From: JAMQPK01 sp963782595
GTDB lineage: Bacteria; Acidobacteriota; Vicinamibacteria; Vicinamibacterales; JAMQPK01
NCBI GenBank assembly: GCA_963782595.1
Contig: CAWAKJ010000002.1
Coordinates: 434,001 to 498,000 of the forward strand
Direction of reading: 5' to 3'
DNA length: 64,000 bases
The notes under the pieces are model-generated. The model was not told the origin of the DNA. It did no database searches and saw only the letters and a list, made by a program, of their open reading frames with translations. Shown one piece after another: positions 8,217 through 15,908 of this stretch (positions are counted from its first letter, which is position 1; the number at the start of each line of letters is the position of its first letter). Both the position numbers and the translations under genes were made by a program.

Positions 8217-10133
8217 TCAGTTCGCAATGACACCATCGGCTGTCGACATACTCTCTAGCAGCTCTTTCAAGACGATGGGATCCCCCGGCTTGACCAGGCA
8301 GGCGTCAAACCCGGCGGCGCGACAGTTTTCGCGAACAGTTCCGTCGCCGTGGCCGGTAAATGCGATGAGGAACAACGGTCGCGCCGGGTGCGCTTCGCGC
8401 AGCCGCCTCGCGAGGTCGTACCCTGATACGACCGGCAAGCTGAGATCCACAATCGCGCAATCAGGCTGGTAGACGGCGGCGAGCGTCAGGGCAGTCGCGG
8501 CGTCACCCGCTATCGCAACCTCGTGTCCCCAGGCGGCGAGCAGCCGTGTCATCGACGACGTGACCTCTTCGCGATCGTCGACGACGAGAACCCTCCGGGG
8601 GCGTGACACGGAGGCCGAAGATGATGTCTCAGTGCGGCCCTCGTGCTGCGGCGCGGGCGCTTCTTTGCCGGATACAGCCGGCAGCCAGACGACGAATTCG
8701 CTCCCGGCGTCGCGCCCGGCGCTACGCGCCTCGACACGACCGCCATGTAATCCCACTACACGCCGAACGACGCTGAGCCCCAGCCCCAGTCCTCCCTGAC
8801 TCCTGGCGGACTCGCCGTCCACCTGGGTGAAGGGCTCAAAAATCGCAGTCAGGGCGTCCGGTTCGATACCGATTCCGGAGTCGCGGACGCTCAACATGGC
8901 TTCTGTTCCCTGCGGTTCGAGCGTAACTGTGATTTGTCCGCCCGTCCCGGTGTACTTGACGGCATTCTCCAGCAGGTTGGTGACCATCTGGCTCAACCGT
9001 CCTGCATCGCCCGCGACGAGCAGAGGGCGGCTGGCGAGCAAGAGCGTGACCGTCTGCCGACGCAGCTCAGCGAGCGGCCGGATGGAGGAGGCGGCCTGTC
9101 GCACGACTTCGGCCAGATCGAGACGCTCGCGTTCAATCTCGAAGAGACCTCGATTGATGCGGACGACATCGAGGAGATCGTTCACGAAACGCACGAGCCT
9201 TTGCGTCTGTGTATCGATCGTTTCGTAGAGCGCGGCGGTCTTCGGGTCGGTGTCGCCAAGGCGCAACAGATGAGTCGCGTGAATAATCGGCGTGAGCGGA
9301 TGTCGCAGCTCATGGGCCAGCATCGCCAGGAATGCATCCTTCCGCTGATTGTTCGCGAGAAGATCCGTGGCGATGTCGGCGCGGTCAGTGACATCGTCGA
9401 CGCCAAGCAGCACGAGATCCTCGCGCTCGCGGTCTCCGGGAATCCTCCTCGCGTTCAAGCTCACCACTCGCCGGCCGCGAATAGGGAGGTCCAATATCAC
9501 CTCCCAGTTCTCAATTGGCTTACCGTCGCCGATGACGTCGCTCAGTCTCTGCCGCAGCTCTGGAATTTTCCAGGGCTGCGCATCCGCCACATCAACCAGA
9601 AGGCCCTCGACCTTCTGACGGGAGACCTCCAAGCTCTCGACAAAGGCCCTGTTCACCCGCTTGATCCTCCGCTCCCCATCGATGACCGCAAGTGGCGAAT
9701 GCACCGTCTCGATGATGGCGTCTGCATACGCCAGGGCTCGCTCCGACGCCAGGCGCGTGTGCTCCAACTCGACATTGAGAACGCCGAGATCGCGGTTCCG
9801 ATTTCGCAGCTCCTCGATTGCGGTCGTCAGTTCCTCGTTGGTCGACTGCAATTCCTCCTTGGAGGTTTCCAGCTCTTCGTTCGTGCTCTGGTACTCTTCG
9901 TTCGCCGAGAGCATCTCTTCGTGCGCCGACTTGAGCTCTTCCTGGACCGCTCCGTGCTCCTCGATCGTGAGCCGCAGGTAGTCGCGCAGGCCTTCGATCT
10001 CGTGCTGCAGCTGGGCGAGGCGGCGGTCCTTCTCGGATTCTGGCAGCGCCTCGGTAGGGGGCTGCGTGCACGGGGGCTCTTGGGGGATGGGACCCGTCGT
10101 CCAGCAGGATGAGAAGGCCCTCCTCCATGGCAC
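8217..10133 (-). CDS. Hybrid histidine kinase, C-terminal part of a frameshifted CheB-CheR kinase
   Basis: This frame holds the downstream half of one large signalling protein. It starts with a long coiled coil of repeated NEELQSTNEELETSKEEL-type heptads, then a PAS domain (IIETVHSPLAVIDGERRIKRVN), a HisKA domain with phospho-acceptor MLAHELRHPLTP, a HATPase domain (LLENAVKYTGTG, DSGIGI, GLGLGLSVVRR) and a C-terminal receiver domain (CAIVDLSLPVVSGYDLARR, with the Asp in IVDLSLP). The CheB/CheR half runs in the frame +1 upstream. The join lies in 10057-10086, where three runs of five G occur within 30 nt. The first ATG (10133) lies inside out-of-frame sequence, so it is unlikely to be a true start. 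Function: a soluble hybrid kinase that also carries chemoreceptor-modification domains. Confidence 0.8.
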   Translation of the reverse strand: MPWRRAFSSCWTTGPIPQEPPCTQPPTEALPESEKDRRLAQLQHEIEGLRDYLRLTIEEHGAVQEELKSAHEEMLSANEEYQSTNEELETSKEELQSTNEELTTAIEELRNRNRDLGVLNVELEHTRLASERALAYADAIIETVHSPLAVIDGERRIKRVNRAFVESLEVSRQKVEGLLVDVADAQPWKIPELRQRLSDVIGDGKPIENWEVILDLPIRGRRVVSLNARRIPGDREREDLVLLGVDDVTDRADIATDLLANNQRKDAFLAMLAHELRHPLTPIIHATHLLRLGDTDPKTAALYETIDTQTQRLVRFVNDLLDVVRINRGLFEIERERLDLAEVVRQAASSIRPLAELRRQTVTLLLASRPLLVAGDAGRLSQMVTNLLENAVKYTGTGGQITVTLEPQGTEAMLSVRDSGIGIEPDALTAIFEPFTQVDGESARSQGGLGLGLSVVRRVVGLHGGRVEARSAGRDAGSEFVVWLPAVSGKEAPAPQHEGRTETSSSASVSRPRRVLVVDDREEVTSSMTRLLAAWGHEVAIAGDAATALTLAAVYQPDCAIVDLSLPVVSGYDLARRLREAHPARPLFLIAFTGHGDGTVRENCRAAGFDACLVKPGDPIVLKELLESMSTADGVIAN

Positions 10134-11925
10134 CTGGTCCCGACAGCGGAACGACCTCGATGCTCACGTCACGCTCGTCGTCCAGTCGCAGCGCGTCGCG
10201 GCGGACCGACACGCCCGTTTCGCGGGCCCGCTTGATCGCGGGCAATAACTCCACCAGCAGCTCTGGGCGAATGACGCGTCGCAAGTCGACGCTCGGCTGG
10301 CCGGAGGCGGGCTCGAGGAAGGCACCAGTTCGTCCACGGAACTGCCGGATATTGAGCGCTTCGTCCACCAGGAGACTCGCCGGCGCAAAGCGGGCCAGCA
10401 ACCAACGGTCGGCCTCTCGTGAGAGGGACTCTGTCTCGAGGCGAAGCGGCCGGTCGCTGTCGATCGCTTCGAGCGCGGCGGGGCGGGCTGCGCCTCTATA
10501 TTGCCCAGCCGTGCCCGGTCCAGAGCCCGGCCGCCTCCGGTAAATTCGAAAACGCTTGTCCGCCTGCTCGAAGAGCTCCGACGACTGGCCGACGCTTTCG
10601 GCGGGACCAATGATGAGGATGCCTTGCGGGCGCAGCGCGAAGTGAAACGCCTGCAATATCCGCCGCTGGGCAACCTCGTCCAGGTAGATCAGCAGATTGC
10701 GGCAGCTGATGAGATCGAGGCGCGAGAATGGCGGGTCGTGCGTGACATCCTGCCGCGCGAAGATGCACAGATCGCGAATGCGCTTCACGATGCGGAAGCC
10801 GCTGTCGTGCACCTCGAAGAACCGTTGCAGGCGCTCACTCGAGACGTCTCGCAGGACATTAGCCAGGTAGACGCCGGTCCGTGCCTTTTCGAGCGCAGGC
10901 TCGCTGACATCGGTGCCGAAGATCTGAACTTCAGAGGCCGAGACGGGATCGCCGAAGCATTCCAGCAGCTCGATCGCGAGCGAGTACACCTCTTCGCCGG
11001 TCGCGCAGCCCGGGACCCAGATCCTGATTGGCTGTCTGGGGTCGCGGCCCTCGCGTAAAGCCGGAAACACCTGTCTTCGCAGCACCTCAAAGGAATCTGA
11101 ATCGCGGAAGAACTCGGTCACACGGATCAGGAAGTCCTGGTAGAGCGCGGCCACCTCTGCCGGATCGCGGTCGACGACGGCGCAATACTCCTCGAGACTC
11201 TCGATCCCCCGCAGCATCATGCGCCGTTCGAGACGCCTCCGCAGCGTGCTTCGCTTGTAATGCGTGAAGTCCAGGCCGTGGGCTGCACGGAGTCGCTGAA
11301 AAATGAGTTTCAGGAGGGCTTCATCTCCGCTGGCGACAGAGCCAGGGGCGGCATTCGACAGCGAGATCGGCCCGCTCAGCCCCACGATCTCGAGGGCGAT
11401 GTCTCGCGGGCTCAGTACCCGATCGACGCAACCAGTTTCGATGGCGTGCCGTGGCATGTCCGGAAATCGCGCGGAGTCGGGTCTCTGCGCGAAGACGATC
11501 CCACCCTCGTGCTTGATGGCCTGGACACCAACGGAGCCATCGGAGTCGCCGCCCGACAGCACCACACCAATCGCGCCCTCGGCGTATGCGGTGGCGAGCG
11601 ACTTGAACAACGCATCAATGGGGAGATGACGATCGTGCGCGGGCCGCCTGGTCAGATGAAAACGATGGTCGGCCACCGTGAGCGTGGCATTGGGCGGGAT
11701 GATATAGACGTGATCGGGCTGCACGACCTCGATGTCGAGCGCCAGGCTGACCGGTACTGTCGTTGTCTTCGCGAGGATCTCGGGGAGCAGGCTGACGTGG
11801 TGCGGATCGAGATGCTGGACGACAATCCACGTGATGCCGGTTCCCGACGGAAGCACGCTTAGCAGCTCGCTAACCGCTTCGAGACCGCCGGCCGAGGCGC
11901 CGATGCCGACGATGCGCGTGGTCAT
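9592..11925 (-). CDS. CheB methylesterase-CheR methyltransferase, N-terminal part of a frameshifted hybrid kinase
   Basis: The real coding part of this frame runs from 11925 to about 10090. It begins with a CheB methylesterase domain (GIGASAGGLEAV with the catalytic Ser, VVQHLDPHHVSLLPE with the catalytic His). A CheR domain follows (KRSTLRRRLERRM, VPGCATGEEVYSLAIELL for SAM binding, SCRNLLIYLD). A PAS-like region comes next and ends at GLLILLDDG. After that the frame turns into Arg/Pro-rich noise while the conserved heptad coiled coil continues in the frame used at 8217-10133, so one +1 shift separates two halves of a single protein of about 1,230 residues. There is no phosphorylatable receiver before CheB, as usual in this hybrid class. 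It sits 63 nt after the secreted-protein gene at 11989-12534. Confidence 0.8.
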   Translation of the reverse strand: MTTRIVGIGASAGGLEAVSELLSVLPSGTGITWIVVQHLDPHHVSLLPEILAKTTTVPVSLALDIEVVQPDHVYIIPPNATLTVADHRFHLTRRPAHDRHLPIDALFKSLATAYAEGAIGVVLSGGDSDGSVGVQAIKHEGGIVFAQRPDSARFPDMPRHAIETGCVDRVLSPRDIALEIVGLSGPISLSNAAPGSVASGDEALLKLIFQRLRAAHGLDFTHYKRSTLRRRLERRMMLRGIESLEEYCAVVDRDPAEVAALYQDFLIRVTEFFRDSDSFEVLRRQVFPALREGRDPRQPIRIWVPGCATGEEVYSLAIELLECFGDPVSASEVQIFGTDVSEPALEKARTGVYLANVLRDVSSERLQRFFEVHDSGFRIVKRIRDLCIFARQDVTHDPPFSRLDLISCRNLLIYLDEVAQRRILQAFHFALRPQGILIIGPAESVGQSSELFEQADKRFRIYRRRPGSGPGTAGQYRGAARPAALEAIDSDRPLRLETESLSREADRWLLARFAPASLLVDEALNIRQFRGRTGAFLEPASGQPSVDLRRVIRPELLVELLPAIKRARETGVSVRRDALRLDDERDVSIEVVPLSGPGAMEEGLLILLDDGSHPPRAPVHAAPYRGAARIREGPPPRPAAARDRRPARLPAAHDRGARSGPGRAQVGARRDALGERRVPEHERRAGNLQGGIAVDQRGTDDRNRGAAKSEPRSRRSQCRVGAHAPGVGASPGVCRRHHRDGAFATCGHRWGAEDQAGEQGLCRELGGLPSEGRGPSG

Positions 11926-11988
11926 CTTCCGCCAGGCAAGCGGGGAGTATATGTTAGATCGGAACCGGCGATCAGTAGGCCTTAAGGG

Positions 11989-12534
11989 CTATGGAAGAGT
12001 GCAAGCGCCAAGCACGCGAACTTCATCGACCTTGACTCGGCGCGTCGCAATCTCGAACTCTCGATCGTGATCCGCACCACTTCCTTGGAGCCAGGCTGTC
12101 GGGATTCGGGCCTTCTGCTTCCGACCGCCCACTTCCACTTTTATTTCGGTGATGTCTCCATCTCGATCGATTTCGACTTCGCCTGTTTCGAAGTCCTTGA
12201 GGTGTCCCTCGACTTCAACCCATTGCCCGACATGGTTGGAGAGATCATCGTCTTCGTCCAGCCAGTAAAAGACGCGCCCCGACATCGTGGCGGTACCAAT
12301 TGAGCTCGGTACGCCGGCGCCCAACGCCGTGACTGCGGCCAGCATGATGTCGCTTCGGCTCCAGACGAGGATGGATGCGGGGGCAGCCGCCTGTAGATCC
12401 ACTTTGCGAATGCACCCTGTGAAGGTGATGTCGTGGTGATCGATCGCGAGCGTGGATTGCTGAGCCGGCAACACACTGACGGTCGTGACCGCGACGAGCC
12501 CGGCGACGGCGAGCGTGAAGCCGTGGAAATTCAT
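11989..12534 (-). CDS. Secreted protein, paralogue of 15336-15878, unknown function
   Basis: A 181-residue protein with a signal peptide (about 1-24, cut near LPAQQ). The middle has SGRVFYWLDEDDDLSNHVGQWVEVEGHLKD, a strand pattern typical of small OB-fold modules, followed by GEVEIDRDGDITEIKV. It ends with ATRRVKVDEVRVLGAC, and two cysteines (about 41 and 177) could pair. By eye about half the residues match the protein at 15336-15878, including MNF, FYWLD, VEVEGHLKDF, GEVEID and VRVLGAC. AGGAGGAG precedes the ATG. It lies just upstream of the CheB-CheR kinase in the same direction, so the two are probably co-transcribed. I cannot name a function; a periplasmic ligand-binding or envelope role is plausible. 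Confidence 0.7.
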   Translation of the reverse strand: MNFHGFTLAVAGLVAVTTVSVLPAQQSTLAIDHHDITFTGCIRKVDLQAAAPASILVWSRSDIMLAAVTALGAGVPSSIGTATMSGRVFYWLDEDDDLSNHVGQWVEVEGHLKDFETGEVEIDRDGDITEIKVEVGGRKQKARIPTAWLQGSGADHDREFEIATRRVKVDEVRVLGACTLP

Positions 12535-12692
12535 CCGCTCCTCCTCAGTTCAGAGGATGCAACACCCGAGCCCGCAAGATCGTACGCGGCTCCGACCGAG
12601 TGTGCGATTTCAATCGCTGGGCCTGATCTTGCTTGAAGACCCGACGATACCCGCCGGGACAATAGCTGAACGGTTCGTTGCGAAACGTCGAT

Positions 12693-13877
12693 ATGAGAAA
12701 GACAGCGAAGCGCGCACCAGCACCGCGACGTTCGAGACGCGCCTGGAAATGGGGCGTCTCGGCGCTAGTGGTCGTCGGTCTCGTGGGCATCTTCCTGGGT
12801 GCGAACCGTTCGGAACCGGCGGCGATTTCCGCGTCGAGCGCGCCGCCAGTTCCGCCCGTGTTCGTGCCGTCCGGATTCCTGCCAACAGTCGCGAACACGG
12901 CACCGCCGCCCGGGCCCTTTCCCGCTCCTGCGCGCATGGTGTGGATTCCCGGCGGCGAGTTCTCGATGGGTGCGCAGGATCCGCCAGACATGAACGATGC
13001 GGTGGGGATGCACGCCACCCGCGACTCCCGCCCGATCCATCGAGTGTTCGTTGACGGCTTCTGGATGGACACAACCGAGGTCACCAACAGACAGTTCGCC
13101 GCGTTCGTGAAGGCGACAGGGTACGTGACGGTTGCCGAGCAGACGCCGCGTGCCGAGGATTTTCCCGGTGCAATGCCAGACAAGCTGATGGCGGGATCCG
13201 TAATATTCACACCCCCAGACCATGCCGTTCCGCTGGACAACCCTTTTCGGTGGTGGTCGTACGTGAAGGGCGCGAACTGGCGCCATCCACTCGGTCCCGA
13301 CAGCTCAATTGAGGGAATGGATGCATTTCCGGTTGTGCATGTCGCGTATGCGGACGCCCTGGCGTATGCGACCTGGGCCGGCAAGCGACTGCCCACCGAG
13401 GCGGAGTGGGAGTTCGCCGCGCGTGGCGGCCTGACTGGACAGGTCTTTCCTTGGGGTAACGAGTTCAGGCAGCAGGACAGGTGGATGGCCAACAGCCATC
13501 AAGGTCATTTTCCCGATCACGACAGCGGCGACGACCATTTCATGGGCATTGCGCCGGTGGCGCGGTTTCCGGCGAATGGTTACGGGTTGCACGACGTCGG
13601 TGGAAACGTGTGGGAGTGGGTCAGCGACTGGTATCGTCCCGATCACTACGCGCAACTGGCCGCAGCCGGCGGCGCCGCTCGCAATCCCCAGGGTCCACCC
13701 TCGTCGTTCGACCCCACCGAACCCGGTGTGCCCAAGCGCGTCAACCGTGGCGGATCGTTCCTCTGCACCGATCAGTATTGCTCGCGCTACATGGTGGGCA
13801 CGCGAGGCAAGGGCGAGATCAGCACAGGCACGAACCATCTGGGATTCCGCTGCGTGATCTCGCCCACGAGGAACTGA
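12693..13877 (+). CDS. Formylglycine-generating enzyme (SUMF1/FGE) family protein, membrane-anchored
   Basis: A 394-residue protein with a basic N-terminus and one transmembrane segment (about 20-38, WGVSALVVVGLVGIFLGA), a Pro-rich linker, then a full FGE-sulfatase domain from MVWIPGGEFSMGAQDP to FRCVISP. Family landmarks include RLPTEAEWEFAARGG, FPWGNEF, DVGGNVWEWVSDWY and VNRGGSFLC. Both Cys of the true FGE active site are present as C-x4-C (GGSFLCTDQYCSRY, about 357 and 362), so it may really oxidise a sulfatase Cys to formylglycine rather than belong to the Cys-less relatives. No sulfatase gene is in the window. The frame is open from TTG 12678; I prefer ATG 12693, but neither has a clear ribosome site. 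It is divergent from the gene at 11989-12534. Confidence 0.85.
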   Translation: MRKTAKRAPAPRRSRRAWKWGVSALVVVGLVGIFLGANRSEPAAISASSAPPVPPVFVPSGFLPTVANTAPPPGPFPAPARMVWIPGGEFSMGAQDPPDMNDAVGMHATRDSRPIHRVFVDGFWMDTTEVTNRQFAAFVKATGYVTVAEQTPRAEDFPGAMPDKLMAGSVIFTPPDHAVPLDNPFRWWSYVKGANWRHPLGPDSSIEGMDAFPVVHVAYADALAYATWAGKRLPTEAEWEFAARGGLTGQVFPWGNEFRQQDRWMANSHQGHFPDHDSGDDHFMGIAPVARFPANGYGLHDVGGNVWEWVSDWYRPDHYAQLAAAGGAARNPQGPPSSFDPTEPGVPKRVNRGGSFLCTDQYCSRYMVGTRGKGEISTGTNHLGFRCVISPTRN

Positions 13878-14234
13878 GCACGTAGTGTCCGGCTTTAGCC
13901 GGACAAGAGAGGGTCGGATCGCAAGCCGGGAACCAGTTTCGACGCAGAGACGCAAAGACGCAGAGAAGGACAGAAAAACACGACGACGCGACGAGCGCGA
14001 CGCGTCCGCAGCCTCGACGTCGATGCTCCAACCATCGTAAGAAAGAGCCAAAACACAAAATGCGAACAGGAGACTAGGAGTTCAGGAGGTCGGACATCGA
14101 CGTCGTGGGCCGCGGACGCCGCGCCAACGGCGCGAAGTCGATGGCAGCAACCGTTCCCATTTTTGTCGCGTCGTCGTGCTCGTCGCGTCGTGTGTTCAGC
14201 CTGAACTCTGCGCCTCTGCGACTCTGCGTCGAAA
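13878..14234. repeat. Gene-free composite repeat block
   Basis: This 357-nt gap holds no credible gene, only nested short repeats. 13882-13906 is a second copy of the left end of the MITE-like element. 13941-13964 has three 8-nt units (GACGCAGA/GACGCAAA), and 14206-14229 has three units of the complement (CTCTGCGN), so the two arrays are inverted about 240 nt apart. Inside them, 13976-14002 is a CGACG-rich 27-mer whose exact complement occurs at 33599-33625, and a related sequence in the opposite orientation lies at 14164-14192. Between are CTCCTNN-type units on the minus strand (14070-14095). The HAD gene's stop codon sits at the edge of the right array. Confidence 0.7.
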
Positions 14235-15230
14235 CTAGTCGTCGAACGCGAAGATCTCCCGCCAGTCGCGCTTCATGTCCACGACGGTCCATCCGCGCTT
14301 CTCGGCTTCAGTGAGAGCGACGTCGAGGCGGCCGAAATGTGTATCTCGGTCGTAGGCATACTCACGCACGGCGTCGGTGTGATGCACGAGCAGGCAGAAT
14401 CGTGCGCCCTTGCCAGCCGCGGTCCACTGGAGCATCTGCAGGTCGCCATCCGAATTGCCGAACGCCGCAATCGGCCGGCGCCCGATGAACTTGTTAATCG
14501 CGATGGGCTTGCCGTCCTTGTCATCCACGAAATCTACCTGCGCCAACCGCATCAGCACGGGTGTGCCATTGACGAATTCGTACTTCGTCTTGATGGTACT
14601 GCCGACGACCTGCTCTGGTGGTACACCGTAAACTTTGTAGGTCCACGGGCGCATGAACTCGACCCCTCCGCCGGAGACAATGTAGGTCTTGAAATCGTTG
14701 GCTCGAAGGTAGGCCAGCAGCTCCAGCATCGGTTGATAGGCGAGCTCGGTGTAGGGCCGCTTGAAGCGTGGGTGTCTGGCAGTCGCGATCCACTCCGTGA
14801 CGATGTGTTCGAACTCGCGGGTGCTCATCCCGGCATGCGTCGCCATAATCAGTTCGACCATGCCGCGCTCGCCCGAGGCCATCAGCGCTTTCAGGTCGCT
14901 TTCGAGGACGGCTTTGAACGGCTGTGTGGTCTTCCACTCGGGGTGCTTCGGTGCAAGGGTCTTCACGCGATCGAGCGCGAACGCGAGTTGCGTATACATC
15001 GGGTGTTCAACCCACAACGTTCCGTCGTTGTCGAAGGTTGCGATGCGCTCTGGGGATGGTACGAAGTCTGGACCACCCTCTTTCGTGACCTTCGCCACGA
15101 ACTCGAGGATTGACGTTCTGGTTGGCCCGTCTTGCCAGGAGGGAAGCGGTGACTGCGCCCCGAGCGCCATCACCGTAAGAATCAGGCTCAGGACGAACGT
15201 GATGAATGTTGGGCGAAACTTTGTCTGCAT
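14235..15230 (-). CDS. HAD superfamily phosphatase, secreted
   Basis: A 331-residue protein with a signal peptide (about 1-25, ending ALGAQ). HAD motif I is FDNDGTLW (Asp 66 nucleophile, Asp 68), motif II lies in YIVSGGGVEFM, and motif IV is AFGNSDGDLQM with DKDGKPIAINKFIG as the likely motif III Lys region. This set fits the phosphoserine-phosphatase-like branch, whose members hydrolyse small phosphate esters with Mg2+. Export makes a periplasmic phosphatase most likely. The start is ATG 15230, which opens the signal peptide and has GAGGAGG about 12 nt upstream; earlier in-frame codons give no signal sequence. The stop codon TAG lies at the boundary of the 8-nt repeat array. Confidence 0.85.
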   Translation of the reverse strand: MQTKFRPTFITFVLSLILTVMALGAQSPLPSWQDGPTRTSILEFVAKVTKEGGPDFVPSPERIATFDNDGTLWVEHPMYTQLAFALDRVKTLAPKHPEWKTTQPFKAVLESDLKALMASGERGMVELIMATHAGMSTREFEHIVTEWIATARHPRFKRPYTELAYQPMLELLAYLRANDFKTYIVSGGGVEFMRPWTYKVYGVPPEQVVGSTIKTKYEFVNGTPVLMRLAQVDFVDDKDGKPIAINKFIGRRPIAAFGNSDGDLQMLQWTAAGKGARFCLLVHHTDAVREYAYDRDTHFGRLDVALTEAEKRGWTVVDMKRDWREIFAFDD

Positions 15231-15335
15231 GGCTGGGCGGTTCCTCCTCGCGCCTTGTTGAAAAACAAAGAAGCAAGGAGCGAACCGCCAACAGCACATA
15301 CCGGCCAGACTATGTGCAACAGGAAAACGCGTAGG

Positions 15336-15878
15336 CTAGTTGCACGCACCCAGCACGCGAACCTTGTGGACGTCAACCCGCCGCGTGACGATGTCGTACT
15401 CCTGCTCGCCAGCGGGGGTGGGTTTCAGCCAGGATGTCGGCACGCGCACTTTGTCCTCGTGGCCGCCCGCCTTGATTTCTATCTCCGTCAAGGCTCCCTG
15501 GCGATCGATCTCGACTTCACCCATTGTGAAGTCCTTGAGGTGTCCTTCGATTTCGACCATCTGCCCGACATGTCTCGCAAGATCGTCTTTGTCGTGATGG
15601 TCGAGCCAGTAGAAGACGCGGCCCGAACCGCTTGTGCCGACCGGACCGGGGGCGTTTGCACCCAATGCGGACACGGTGCCGAGCATGATGTCGCCTCGGC
15701 TAAAGACGAGCATGTTTGTTGAGGGAGCAGATGCGTTGATATCCGTTCTGCGAACACATCCCCTGAAGGCGAAGTCTTCGTTATCCGTCAGGATGACAGA
15801 CTGCTGAGCCTGCACCGCATTGAAGGTTGAACCTATGACCAGCGCCGCAACGGCAAGCGTGAACCTCTGGAAATTCAT
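15336..15878 (-). CDS. Secreted protein, paralogue of 11989-12534, unknown function
   Basis: A 180-residue protein with a signal peptide (about 1-24, cut near VQAQQ). It shares the architecture of the protein at 11989-12534: a Cys after the first strand (FRGCVRR), GRVFYWLDHHDKDDLARH, VEIEGHLKDFTMGEVEID, and the C-terminal VRVLGAC. The pattern suggests a small OB-like beta-barrel closed by two Cys, but I cannot assign a family. I start at ATG 15878, which has GGAGGT 6 nt upstream and aligns with the paralogue's MNF start; an upstream ATG at 15908 lacks both. The sensor-kinase gene ends 30 nt upstream, so kinase and secreted protein are likely one transcript. Confidence 0.7.
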   Translation of the reverse strand: MNFQRFTLAVAALVIGSTFNAVQAQQSVILTDNEDFAFRGCVRRTDINASAPSTNMLVFSRGDIMLGTVSALGANAPGPVGTSGSGRVFYWLDHHDKDDLARHVGQMVEIEGHLKDFTMGEVEIDRQGALTEIEIKAGGHEDKVRVPTSWLKPTPAGEQEYDIVTRRVDVHKVRVLGACN

Positions 15879-15908
15879 ATGCACCTCCAATCGTTTGAAG
15901 TGCAACAT

